Source of the DNA: Blasia pusilla | Lineage: Eukaryota > Marchantiophyta > Marchantiopsida > Blasiales | Direction of reading: 5' to 3' | Assembly: GCA_050084515.1 (NCBI GenBank) | Contig: CM114273.1 | Span: 35,278,001 to 35,342,000 of the forward strand | DNA: 64,000 nucleotides | Shown: positions 35,495 through 48,007 of the stretch, piece after piece | Layout: each line of letters begins with the position of its first letter | Numbering within the stretch: position 1 is the first letter of the stretch | Notes under the pieces: model-generated | The model's input: the letters and a program-made list of their open reading frames with translations, nothing else | What the model was told of the DNA's origin: nothing | Database searches by the model: none | Made by a program: the position numbers and the translations under genes

Positions 35495-37716
35495 CTACAA
35501 GTAGTTCTCATCTATGAAAGTCATCAAGGAGTCAACGTCGCGAGGCCCAGTGTGGCTGTCTGTAGGTTTTCCTTCTTTGAAGAATATGAGCGTAGGATAT
35601 TTCACAACTTTAAACTTCTCTGCTATTTGTGAGAACTTCTCAGCATCCATTTGGGCCAGCTGCAATTCACGGTGCTCAAGTGAATCAAATGTTTGTTCAA
35701 TGTTCAGAGCCTAGCCAGACCTCTAATAAGACTTGATTTATTAACACATACATTCAGCGACACTGATTGGTTTTGTCTCGAAAATATGGTACAAGGTTCT
35801 AATATTGATTGATGAAGGACGGCTTTCAATCAATGCGGGTAGCGCGATAAAATAGAAGAAACCCTAAACTCTCGACAGAAATAGAAAAGGAAGGAACCCA
35901 CAGCCAACTGGTGGCGCCAATGGCCAGCGCCTACAAGTCCAACTCAGAATATTAATTACTTGTGAATTGAAGGAGACTCGGTAGGAAGTTTGGAAGAAAT
36001 CACGAAAACTTTGACGATTCCGGACAGGACGACGCTCCAATGCATCGAAGGGACGCCGAATCTAATAAAATTGTAGTCTATCTTCTAATCTTAAGCGGAC
36101 CGGGATTGAAACTTCTCACCTTAAATTGGAAATACTGCGTCACTCTTTTTCAGGATGAGCAGGCTCACACAATTCCTGGAATTGAATTTTTAATTTCCTT
36201 TCCACGTGATAGATGTGCGCGTTAACGTTGATATCGAGAGACGAATCTTTAACTACTAGAGAAATACAACGTGAATCACTAGAAGATGGATTTATAGAGA
36301 TACCTGAACATCGTAGCCCTTCATGGGGAGCCGACCAGCAAGCTCTTTCCATGTACTCTCCAACTGTTGACAGTAAGTACACCACGGCGCATAGAACAAT
36401 ACGAAAGTGGGCCTGGAACTTCAATTATTCCAAAAAACGGAGACCAGTGTCAGACACGGAAGATTAAAGCTCCTCTTGAGGCGTATCTGAGGTACCAGGG
36501 TCACAATTGAGCTCCACGAGCTGGAGTACAAGTCACTCATACGTACTTCGATCTAATGGCATGACCGAGTGGAGGGCAGTCAGAGCAATCGTTCACCGCG
36601 GATCGTAAAATATTCTCTCTAAATTGGATCCGTTCATGAATCACAAAACCAACACTGCTACCTTCTGTAGTGACCCGTGGGAAATTGGTCAGAGAATTGG
36701 ACAGGAAATGATCACACTAATTTGAAACTTTTCCACCACCTATCACTTGCAATGAACATCTGGTCCGCTAGTATCTACAACTCATTCCGACATGAATAGC
36801 TCGACATCTGCGCATACGTGGTACTCGACTGTGTAAAGCAGTCATCTTTGGAATCGAGGTTGAATTGATGTGGACTTAGAATTCTGGAAATTGATCCAAA
36901 AATCCTCCCAAATAGTTCCAAGTGCTCGTGACTAATGTGACACATTTCAAACAACAGACAACTATCTCATCAACCTGTACATGATACATATTTGCTGTTC
37001 CATGCTTACCTCTTTTGGATTGCGTCTGCGAAATTGCAATTCGTGAGCTCAACCACAGTGGCCGGCTTCCTGCATGGAGTCAATTGAAAGTATACAGACT
37101 CTAACGATTGGTCAGCATTCCTTGAAACGTGTGCCTAGCAATCTTCACATTTTATTGAGGTCTTCATGTTACCTACCTGGCTCCTTTACTAACGGCGTTC
37201 GACCAGTAAAAGAGGCAGTGATTTGCAAATTTAATTACGTCTGATTCAATTCTACAATCGCATATATGTGCCACTGTAGCAATACTTAGTATATGTAAAT
37301 ATACTCGATCTGGCTAGCTAACAATCATGACGACCTGAATGTGATGAAAGAACTTACGAAAGAGGGGCAGTCGACTGTGGGTCCGAGCTACATTGAGTTC
37401 GTGTACCCATGCTCACGGATGGAGTCTTTCGTGAAGCCCCGAACTTCAGATACCGATGACTCATGGCGAAAGCATAAGTTCCAACGATAACAAAGGCGCT
37501 CAGTCCAATTATTCTGAACAGATCCTTCCAGAAGGGTGAGCGAGACCCACTATCAGCGCGCGACCAAAATTTCCTTCTGGATGTGCTTTTCCCAGACAAC
37601 CTGAAGTTATGCGCATCCACGTATGAAACAGGTCGGAAAGACGAATTGGCTTTCGGTGACGTTAAGCAGTTCAGGGGTTGAGAATGTGTTCGACCCTGCA
37701 GCATAATGTGAACCAT
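35495..37716 (-). CDS. Membrane-anchored, single-thioredoxin-domain PDI-like protein
   Basis: Four minus-strand exons join in phase: 37716-37358, 37069-37010, 36418-36304 and 35659-35495 (stop TAG), giving 232 residues. The donors are GTAAGT, GTAAGC and GTATCT, and the acceptors TGCAG, TTGAAG and TTGCAG. Residues 1-62 are Ser/Arg-rich. Residues 67-85 form one membrane segment (LFRIIGLSAFVIVGTYAF). From about 122 a thioredoxin domain follows, with ATVVELTNCNF, FVLFYAPWCTYC (active site residues 152-156, C153/C156), AQMDAEKFSQIAEKF, and the cis-proline in KYPTLIFFKEG (P200). Family knowledge: such proteins catalyse disulfide exchange in the secretory pathway. A type II membrane protein with luminal thioredoxin domain is inferred. 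WCTYC differs from the usual WCGHC. It is shorter than typical two-domain PDIs; further 3' exons cannot be excluded if the last exon splices before its stop. The start ATG is the first in exon 1; an upstream exon is possible. Confidence 0.82.
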
Positions 37717-38333
37717 CTCACGATCAAACCACTCGCCACATTAAAAATTACCGGGCAAGGACTACAATTGCGAGTAACCACTTCACATCGTGATAAGATA
37801 ACCACATTACCTACATGTCCAGAATTCGAATCGTTAAGGTTTTATGGTGGAACACTCAAATTGTTTACTAGATTGGAGCAGTTCCAATGAGAAAGTGATG
37901 CCAGAGATTTTATATAACTAAAATCCGACTACGCTGCGTGATGCACATAAAGGCTATCATCCTCCTTGAAGATTCGAAAGTTTAGATAGCAACACAATTG
38001 AGAAAAAGTTTCAGATAGCCCGCTTAATTTGAGTGAACTGTAGAGGACCGGAACGAATTGCTCGAGATAATGTCATGGACGGTGAATAAGGGTTTTCTGT
38101 CTTTCTAATATGATTCAATTTCCTATAGACGCACCTCGGGATCCAAGCGTAAGGTTATCAAGAAGAGATGCTGCGTTATTTTCGTGTGTATGTAAAGATT
38201 TTTCTCTGGTGACAGAGGGAGCTAAAAGAACAGCGGGTAGCCTAGAATGCCATCAAATTACTTCTAAACAGTCGTAAGGAAAGTCTACATTCAAGAGCTC
38301 GACCAATGATAGAAAAGCTCAGATAGGACTAAA

Positions 38334-39410
38334 TCAAACCTCAAATACGAAAAAGCAGATTGTCTTATGGCTTCCTAGTTCTGCGAAGAAAACACTGACC
38401 CTTCTTCTAAATCCAGTTGAAAGTTGGCCTGGAGATACTCCTTGGTTCGAAACGCCTCCCTCAAATTTTGCAAACTCATTTTTGTTCAGCCTATTTGACC
38501 CGTCTGTTGCAAGCATGTAGCTCAGCTCGTAAGATACAGTCACATTCACGTTATAATTTAGACTATCGTGGCTTTGGGTTCCAGCGAATAATATGGGACA
38601 TAACTTAAAACCAAGTCTTTCCAGAATCGCTGGAATACAGTGATTCAGCACATTCCTCCTTGCCAATCTCCTACCTTGTTCACCACGGGCTCGCTGAGGC
38701 ACTCTCCTCTTTTTCAAAGAATGTACCTGTCCCAACACAAGACCCTCTGGATATCTTTTCTGTTCCTGTAGTTCTGTTTCAGTTTGGAAGTAATTCTCAT
38801 CTTCCAAAGCAAGAGTATTTCCTGAACCGTGATCGTCGATGAAATCTGTTCTGAATGAGTCACACTCAGACCTGACTGTATAAAATTGAGTCTTGTCTTC
38901 TGCTCCCACATAATCGAGTCTACGTAATATTTCTCTGTGGATTACTTCTCTCTCGTACGCCCCTGCGAATCCAGGATTCCCTGTAGGCTGCACACCTTTT
39001 GGAACCTCTGATTTCCACCAACGACTTAAATCAGAGCTACTTAACTCTTGTTCCGGCGAGTCTTGTGTGCTCTCTTCATTCTCGGAGTCTCCTCTCAAAG
39101 CCATCCTTGTTCTATCATTCCGCTTCTGCCGAGAAGTGAAAATAACAATCTGTTTGGTCCTTAATGGCGTGCACTTACGAGACTGGCATTTGAGATTTTC
39201 AGCACGAAAGAATAATCGTGGCTGCAATTGAGTGTGAGGTTTTTGGAGCCAGCCTACAAGATCTCGGGGCGCCTGGATCCTGTCTGTTCTGTGTTTCAAT
39301 TTCAGTTTCCGAGGAAAAGAAAACGAGTAGTCGCCACGCCATCTCATGGCAATGGATGGCTTCAGGCTAGATACAGGACAGCTGGTCATCGCTCCCTGTT
39401 CTGACGGCAC
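38334..39410 (-). CDS. Hypothetical protein, 358 codons, not recognised
   Basis: One open minus-strand frame begins at ATG 39410. The first ~110 residues are rich in Arg, Lys, Ser and Gln with few acidic residues (RWRGDYSFSFPRKLKLKHR), like an organelle transit peptide. An acidic stretch (SENEESTQDSPEQELSSSD) follows, then charged segments (YEREVIHREILRRLDYVG, SLKKRRVPQRARGEQGRR). No family was recognised. Possible splice donors inside it (for example CAG|GTACAT after YPEGLVLGQ, or CAAG|GTAGGA after RARGEQ) suggest that only part may be coding, with further exons downstream. It lies 0.6 kb upstream of the PDI-like exon 1, on the same strand; whether they form one transcript is unknown. Confidence 0.4.
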   Translation of the reverse strand: MPSEQGAMTSCPVSSLKPSIAMRWRGDYSFSFPRKLKLKHRTDRIQAPRDLVGWLQKPHTQLQPRLFFRAENLKCQSRKCTPLRTKQIVIFTSRQKRNDRTRMALRGDSENEESTQDSPEQELSSSDLSRWWKSEVPKGVQPTGNPGFAGAYEREVIHREILRRLDYVGAEDKTQFYTVRSECDSFRTDFIDDHGSGNTLALEDENYFQTETELQEQKRYPEGLVLGQVHSLKKRRVPQRARGEQGRRLARRNVLNHCIPAILERLGFKLCPILFAGTQSHDSLNYNVNVTVSYELSYMLATDGSNRLNKNEFAKFEGGVSNQGVSPGQLSTGFRRRVSVFFAELGSHKTICFFVFEV

Positions 39411-41018
39411 GTGCAGTGCTCTGCTCCTTCAATGTTGGCTAAAAACCAAACCGATGTACGCAACTTAGATGCATACGAATTGCTTCCTGCATCTGAATTC
39501 CATCCGGACTTGTTGACCGATCCTGCATAGGCAAGCGTTCCAAGTTTATGAATCAGAAGGACGGCAGCAAAATATGTGCCTCGATTGCGCGCAGATGATA
39601 TATATTATGGTCGATGACCCATGGTACAATTGAAGAGAAAATTATTATGCTTTGAATGCAAGGAATTTGGACGGATTGTGCTATGCGCACAATTAACAGA
39701 TTCATTGCCGGTCGAGCTTCGGGCTGCAAACTAGTCAAGTCAGAGGAGGGACGTGGACATACTATATAGGCAGCGCCAAGATCCGTCCAACGCGAAAGTA
39801 CAAAAATGTATACTAACGTAAACTTTAGCGAAATAGTCGTCTCGTCCCGAGCATGCTTGGCTAACCAAGACCTGTTGATTCAATCAGTCGAACATGATCG
39901 CTAATTCAACACTCACTGATTTAGTAACCGCTCATTATCAGTAATCTGTGCTAGTGCTCAAGGGCAGGTCTACAGGAAAATCTGAGAAACTTACAATCAC
40001 TTCCAGCTGCATTGCACAGATTCGTATGACTAGGATCAAAAACTAGAGAAGTCTTGTCTGCAAATTAACAGTTGCCATAACAGACGAAGGAGAAGTTTGC
40101 TCAGTTTCTAATGAACTTATGGATCTGGGGATAAGCTGCGGAAGTCGCGGCTTAGCCAAAAGCGCACTGCCTCGTGCAGTTACATTTCAAAGCACATCAG
40201 TGCTCCTTGTAACTACTGTAAGTTTGAGATCATATTGCTTGAAAGATCCAAAAATTACTAGGTACTTGTAAGACTCGCCGCCTCGTTTAGTAAGGGGAGA
40301 AATTTAACGAGCGCCTGTAGATTCCAGTTGAAAGCTCACAAAGTAAAACTAGACTCGTTTACGACTATCATCTTTTGCTCACGTCTGCACCGGGCACTTC
40401 TTCATGAACACGTGATAATGCTGATACGATAAAGAAACGGAATGCACGGGACGGTTATCAATGTAATCCACTGTTACAGTAACAGAATTATGCCAACATA
40501 CCTCTTTGCCTATTAAGGTTCCAAGAGACATTAGCATGAAACTATCTTATATACATATTCAAGACTGACGGACTGCTACTGCTCCTATTTGTTAAATGAG
40601 CGTCATGTGAGTGAAGGCAATATCCAAAGCAAGATGCAACGATCTTATCTCGGCTTTGGGCCCAGACATGCTCTGCGCACACTACTTCATATCCGATTCG
40701 TGTAGACTCGCTGATCAATCGGGAGACCATCCGTCCTTAACATGCACGAACTGTCGTCCAATTGTAAATTAAATATAAATTTCGTCCTGGCCAAGGAACT
40801 CGAGCATTTTGCCGACACGTCGCCCACAGTTTCAATGGAAAGTTGCAAGTGCGATGACATCAACTGTTGCACATCATACCAACACTAACTAACTGAGACC
40901 GACTCCCTCTCATCCAGCTACTCGCTCCGTACTCCAAACCAACGCAACTCGTAGCAACGAAGATCACTCTACTACACAACCGGACAAGGCAAGACAAGCG
41001 CAACCAAAGGCTCCTCAC

Positions 41019-41340
41019 CCGCGGCTTCTCCAAGACGAATTCCAATGCCGTGACGGCCCGCGCCGCACACCCCGCGCTCATCAAGAATTGAAGACCGCCA
41101 GCACTCGCGCGAGCAAAATCACAACAGCCTCCTCCACGGATTGTTTTGATCGCACACTAGAGCAAGAAAACCAGACATCTGATTCTGGTCCGGTCCGGCC
41201 ACAAGACGACAGACAGTCCTGAGATAAGAGGTTCTTCCCTCTCACCGTCTCACGTCCATCCAAGACGCATCCAAGACGGTACTCTTCACCACACGATGTG
41301 GCTACATCTACGTACATAACAGCTTCGTCCATATATATGA
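41019..41340 (-). promoter_or_regulatory. Candidate promoter and first exon
   Basis: On the minus strand a TATA-like CATATATATGG lies near 41330-41340. About 250 bases downstream ATG (41081-41079) opens MSAGCAARAVTALEFVLEKPR, ending at a good donor CGG|GTGAGG (exon end 41019). The region is more GC-rich than the AT-rich flank at 41.8 kb. It could be the start of the gene containing the 38.3-39.4 kb frame, but no in-phase acceptor was matched. Confidence 0.3.
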
Positions 41341-41399
41341 TTGAATCTCACGGCCGGAGCCGCCGGACAGATGTAGAGAGGCCCGTTTCCGTTTGTGTA

Positions 41400-44300
41400 C
41401 GTACGTCCACGGTGGACAGATACTGTACCCCACCGGCGAGCTGGTCATTATGCTAATTGTTGCAATTAGTGGAACTTCGTGGACGGATTGCGAAGTTTAC
41501 AGGGAAGAGGCGTTCGGATTACGCTAATTTCAGTTTATGGAATGAGCGTTGAGGGTGGATCGCAGGGAAGAGTCAAGTAAACAGTTCCACTCTGGTGGGT
41601 AAGGTAGTTGCAGGCGGAGGCGAGTAACTTCAGTGATTGCGTTTTAAGGCGTGATTAGTTGTGCGGAAGGGAATATTCTCCTGTTACTCGTAGTTCGGAA
41701 CTTCCCACCGTTGGATCTTTGGCGGATCTGCCACTTCTTAGCAATCCTAGAGGTGTCCCGATAGACTGCCTCCTCCAAGCGAATATTCTGGTGTAATCGT
41801 ATCAAAATCTAGGGTTCCTTAAGGAAATTTATGAGGAAATTCATCTTCATAAATCGTGTCAAAAATAGTATGAGGGCCCTAAAACGATGGGGGGGTGCTA
41901 AGGTTTGGCAAAGAAAATTTTAAGACCATCATCAATGGATTTTAGAATTTTTCTAATTAGGCCCGCTATTTAGATACAAATTATGTATTCCAATTACCAG
42001 ATTGGCTGGTAATTGGAAAATTCAATTGGTGATTTTAAAATTCTTCCGGCTAGCTCAACACCTAAGTCCGATTCTCCCCATACATTGGCCCATGTAACAA
42101 GTTGCCTTTTGTGATTACTTGTTGTGGAAGTTATCTTGTAGTTATCATTGGTACCTCTTTTTTAAGCCATAACTAGCGTCCTACTTTCCTATTATTTGAA
42201 TAAGATCCATTCCATACCAAAATATTTAATCTCTCTCATACATTCCATATATAGGGGGAGATAAATTCTTTTTTGGAATTTTATTTTGCTTTAAGATTAA
42301 CACGATGTGAGATTCACTAAGTTTTTAACATGGCAATCATCTCTCAAATTTTTGAAAAAGAACCTATTCCATGTTTTTCTCATTTACAATTAATGAAAAA
42401 TATTTCAATTCTAACATTGGCAAGAAGCACCTCATCATTCCATTATGGATATTTACTTCTTTTCATATTATATAACCTTATTTCTTTCAATTATAGCTAG
42501 TAGGATCCGAAGCTCTCTATAGGCTTGCTCCATCTATGATAAGTTCATAACTACTATAAAATTGTGTCATGTGTCATGTTATTATTAAAGTACCCTACAC
42601 TGTCATATCCCATATCTTCTTGTTGTATTAAAGTCCTTGACACATGTCCTCTTAAAGCCCCTTTATTGTTAACGTATATCATTCAAGAAAAATTAAAGCA
42701 AAGGGAAAATCTGTCACACGTGCATCGCACAAGCAACATACGAGTTTAGAATTATGGGATAAGTGAAGCATATCTTGTTTCATCTTAACATTTCTATATT
42801 AGAGGTTTCAAATTTATGCATTTACCAAATTGTAACTTCAATTGGATGAGGTTTTACAAGAAGTTGTGCTTGCAGATGCACTCAAATGTATAACATGTCA
42901 AAGATGTTATTACTGGAAATAATATATTCATATGATTTGAAAATTTTCATACATAATTTGAAGATAAATAATTCCATCTTTTCGATTTCATGATGTCTTA
43001 TGCGTTAGTGACAAGGAGAGAGGTTAACTTCAAGTATGAATAAAGGATTTTATTTTTTTAAATGAGAAAGGTTAGAGTGAGGATTTACTGCTTTCCTAAT
43101 TATGAAAGGGCTTGAAGGACAGTGGTCCACGAAGGGTATGAATGCGTTCAAGACAGGGGAACATATTTAGTTTTCAATTATTTCCATAGGAGAGTATGGA
43201 TACACATACTAAATAAAATTGCAAACCCTCAAGTTTATTAGGATTTTACACACTTTTTTTTCAATCCTCTACCCTCCATCCTCAATTGGTATTATGATTG
43301 CAAGATCTAGTGATAAACTATTAAACATCCCAAGAAAAATAGATATCTATGTATTTTTAAGTATGAAAAATTCCATATTAGTAGAATAATTTTTTTTTAG
43401 AAAAAAATAATTCTTCTCATTTTATTATTATACTTATAATTTTATTTCTATTTTATTCCAAGTAAAAAATCCTTCATATGATTTTATACACAAAATTATT
43501 CCTCGATTCCTTAATGAAATATTAAGGAAATTTATTTTTTATATTAAAAAATTATTAAAAATTCAATATTTAAAAATAAGAATTTTATTTTGATTTTTAA
43601 TAACATGTTATTTTGGCAAGGCCCACCAGCATCATCAATGACATGTTGTGAATAGAAGAAAGGTCCCCTAATAAATTTTAGGGTAAGAATTGAAACTCCT
43701 TGTTAAATTTCAAAATAACCAAAATAAATCACACAAGATTTTAGCCAAATAATTCTAAATAGTTTTTTTTACTTTACAAAGAAAATTAGAAAATAGTAAC
43801 TATGCCATGTTGATATTCTAAATTTGATCTTTTTGAATATTAGCTAATTCCATACCATGCATAGGTTCCATGCTCCCATAATCCTTCCCCTAAGTTCCCT
43901 CTTCTTTTCTTACTAATCACATTCTGAAATGTTCTACAATCCCTTACGCTTTCATCTTTTAATGTAAAAAAATTGATTTCTATTAGTATTATGTTCCATT
44001 TCACCATTAATATTTTTCCCATGAGAATATAGGCCCTTTTGTATTGCATATGTGTTGTAAAAAAGAGATCATTTGGAGGAAGAGATTATTATAAGGCCTT
44101 CCTACATATGTGTTCTATAATTTGTGCTAGCACCTAACATGGTGATGCAAGTAGATTAAAACCCAAAATTTTATTTTGTGACACTTATCTTAGGCTTCAT
44201 AACTTATTAACAAAGAAATATCTAAATTTTAGAAAAGGAAGATATGAGAGAAGAAGATAATTTTTGGTAAAAGTGAAATATCCAAGAAATTTTTTTCTAG

Positions 44301-47300
44301 AGCAGTTTAAATTCCATAAGGTAGGGAAAGGGTTTTATTTTCGATAAGGGAAGAGAGGAAGGAATTAATTTTAAAATATGAAGGGGTTTCATAAGAAATT
44401 TTTCTTAGTATACTATGTTCAATGGACTCACAATTTTTTGCAACTTTGTGGTTGCGTTGCAAACCAATTCAGAGTGTGCCAAGCAAACAACTCACAAAAT
44501 TTTGTATATCCCAATTTTTGGGTTTGATTTCATGCTTGCAAAAAAAATACCATTCAATAAAGTTCATTCTTCAATCACATAAGTCCAGTGATGCAACAAA
44601 GAGGAAATCTTTACATACATGGTCAAAATTTGTGCAAATCCTACCTACACGGCTTCTAAGTCTAACATTGTAGGATATCCAAAAAGGTTCAACATCATGT
44701 ACTTCCTTGATCTTGTACCATGCCCCCGCTCCACCACTTGGAGCGGCTACTACCTCATATGCCATAGCCAGCCCTACCCGTGGAGCCATTGCCTTCACAT
44801 TGCAGAACCCTAATTAAGTAGCAATGGAATCAAACTAGGTGTGGACAAACTCCTTTTGCATAGGAGAGGCATAGGAGAAAATAACAATGGTTGTAGCACG
44901 TTCAAATGGAGGAAGACTATATGCTCCCTTAGTTGAATCTTGGGATGAAAAGTAAAAAATGAGGCACAAGTGGAGGAGCATAGAGTAAGACATATGTGAT
45001 GGTATTTCAAATTTTTGAGTCTATTGCGAACCTACGACAAGTCTAATGTGAGTGTGTTGCATGTCTCATGCAAGTGTATTCGTAAGTATTGGGCCAGTAT
45101 CTAGTGAATTACAAGGTTCACAAACTACTTTGAAGCATGATTGCGAGGAGTTGCAAATTTCTGCAACTACAAAACATTGTGACTCCCCAAGGATTCAAAA
45201 TTTCTAATTCTATACAGTCTTAGGAGTGGAAAAGTCCTCAAAAAGGAGTCGCACAGGATGCATTTCAAGCCCAAGGTTTGAGTACCTATGCCCTAACTGG
45301 CCTTCATCTCCTCACTTTTTCAATTTCTCCCATTTGTCTACTTTTATTTGAGTCTTTACTAGTACCCTCTACCAATGTCACAAATAAAGAAGAAACCGAA
45401 TGTATCATGGAGTCTTTCAATATTATCCATGGAGTGCCAAAGGATCCTTAATCCATTGCCCCCTCTTGAGACTTCTAGGTATTTTCTATCTCCCTCGTCA
45501 CCAACCAGGATCACGCACACAAAATGAGGTCCCTAGTGCACCTCTCTTGAAGTGCCTTTTACAACAAATGAAATACGACTTCCCATTTGCAACTACAAGC
45601 AGCATAATTATGAGTCTCTTGTGACTCAAATATAAGACCCCATAAACACAAATGGCAAGTCATTGCATTTGCTTTCTACAATCATTTTTTCGAGCTCTTT
45701 GTGAGTCTTTGAAGTCACAAAATGACATTGACTTGCTAACATGTGTCAAGCCGCAATGGAGTCGAACGGACTAGACTCACAAAATTTTTGTCGTAGAACA
45801 TATGCATTCTCATTCATTCGTAAGATTTCTTCTATGGACTGTATAACAAGATATAGTTACTTTATTTACCAAAGGAAATTATCCCGAAGGAACCAATCTT
45901 ATCAAATATTTTTATACAATGATATTCTTGTTAAAAAATTTAATTCAAGTTGACTCTTCTCATTTAGAACAACAATGCTCAATTTGATTAAGAATGACAA
46001 GTCAAAAGCAATATGTTGAGGTTCAAATTCATGTGACCCAAGCAAGCACATTATTATCTATACTATTATTGTAAAACTACTTTAGTGGGAATCAAATAGC
46101 CCTCTACTTGATACTTGTTTTTCTTACATCAATGAGCTAAAAAGGCATGTGATTGTTAAACAACCTTGCTTATATAATAGCTTTACCACCTTTGAATGTA
46201 CTCTAGTTAGCTAAACTTGCCACATATCATCCTAAAGGGTCTATTCAATACCTACTTTTCAAATTCAAATTTATAATTATTTTAAGTTGATGTCTCGAAG
46301 TAGCTTTGCACATATTAATGGGTAGAGAAAGAAAATTTCTCACATTATTTTGGATCGGTCCATTTTTGCAAATTTGTCTTGTTGCTTAGGTGTTCTAACA
46401 CAAGGAACTGTTTATGTCCCCTTAAGCCCTTATGTGTATCAAATCTTCTTATTATAAATGTTCTCCATCTCTATCTTCTTGGGATATCTCAAAATTATCT
46501 CTAAAGATATGAAGACAAAAAAATGCTTGAGGGAAAAAAAATCATGTTGAATTTCTCAGAGGTCGTGTATGGATTATATGAGTGATACATGAGGAAATTT
46601 CTCCTAGATTTCTCCAAGTTCTCTATTGTATTCATGTTCTTAGTAGAGATTTTGGCAACACAATATTTTTTTAAATGAAATCTTAGTATCCCAAATATTC
46701 AACCTAAAAAATAAATGGGGGAATTTATCAAATGAAATTGAAGATATTTCAAGTTAGAAGCCTTTGGAAATTTGTTGTAGTTCTAAATTTTAACATGAAA
46801 AAACTCACCCAAGCAATAGTATGGATTAAGGATAGGTTCCAATAGGAGCAAGAGTCAAAGTTTTAAGTGTTAATATGATGTTATTGGACGGTTAGATATC
46901 TAAGGGCCTAATTCTAGAATATGGGTTAAGTATCATTTTACTCCCCAAATAACATGTGCAAATTGGGCCCAATTTTGGAAATTTTCTTCTCAACAAAAAT
47001 TTCTTTGGAGTGAGCAATAAGAGAATCTTGATTTTTCAAGACCATGTAATATCTGAACGCAATTGTTTTCAACTGAAATTTAGTATCCGAGAATATTCAA
47101 TAAGAAACATCCGTTGGAAAAGTTTTCAAATCCAATTTCTGACTCCTAATTTGATCAAATTTATGTTATTAGAAATTCCTCCACGAAAAAATTCACGAAA
47201 AAAAATATTATCATAAACTCAATAGTAAGGATTAGGCTTTCATAAAATATTCCACAAAAAACATATTATGGCATACACCCAAAAATGCATTTGACATAAA

Positions 47301-47640
47301 ACTTCCACAAATATATCACCTATATTATTATTGCAAGATGGCCCTTCAATCTTCAAATTCCTCTCATGTTGACATTTGTTCCCTTGGAGCAATAAGATAG
47401 TTTACTTTTTCAACCAATAAAATTAATTACCATCCCTACATACAATTTTTTTTTCCTTTTCATCTCGGCTATCCATTAATTATTTTCTCTCCCACCCTCT
47501 AAGCATAATTAGTGAACACGAAGACACTTACTAACCCAGGACAAAAAATGTATGTCTCAAAAAGACCACATAATTAGTGAACACTTGCCGAAGACACTTA
47601 ATAACCCAGGAAAAAAAATGTAGGTCACATTTTTACCACA
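41400..47640. other. AT-rich intergenic region, no gene recognised
   Basis: Over 6 kb of AT-rich DNA. I looked for retroelement motifs, exon/donor pairs and LTR signatures on both strands and found none I can support. A 13-bp perfect inverted repeat occurs at 41988-42018. Confidence 0.5.
41988..42018. repeat. Short perfect hairpin
   Basis: TTCCAATTACCAG (41988-42000), 5-base loop, CTGGTAATTGGAA (42006-42018). No neighbouring element recognised. Confidence 0.85.
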
Positions 47641-48007
47641 ATATAAATTAAATTTTTCACCATTAAATTAGTAGAAATACTAATATCCCCGCGGGGGTTC
47701 CATTCGCTTCGTCCAACGTGATCCTCCCTACCCCCGCGCCGGAGAGGTGACGGGGATCCGATTCGGTAGCAATGGATGGAGAGCTGGGAATCCGTCCAAG
47801 ATAAAGCCCGAGACGGAAAGACCGGGGAGGGGTTTGGGACTGAAGCAGCAGTGAGTGAGCGAGAGAGTGAAGGTATCGCGAACAGCTTTGCTATGGCGGA
47901 TGCCGCTGGGGAGTGGGCACCGGAAGGAGGAGGGGAACAGGTTGTGGTGGCAGCGGATTCGTAGGAGTGCTGAGTGCTAGAGAGCGCACGCATCCAGACG
48001 CGTAGAG
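47641..48007 (+). promoter_or_regulatory. PSA3 upstream region
   Basis: Sequence changes from AT-rich to GC-rich near 47690, about 320 bases before the start codon. There is no obvious TATA box. The reverse strand is open here only because of composition. Confidence 0.35.

Noticed and set aside
37678-37890. Plus-strand 70-codon frame over the PDI-like first exon
   Set aside because: It overlaps the 5' end of a well-supported minus-strand exon and has no domain.
44422-44813. Possible gene fragments on both strands
   Set aside because: Short overlapping frames in AT-rich DNA, without splice pairing or recognisable motifs; a decayed element is possible but not supportable.
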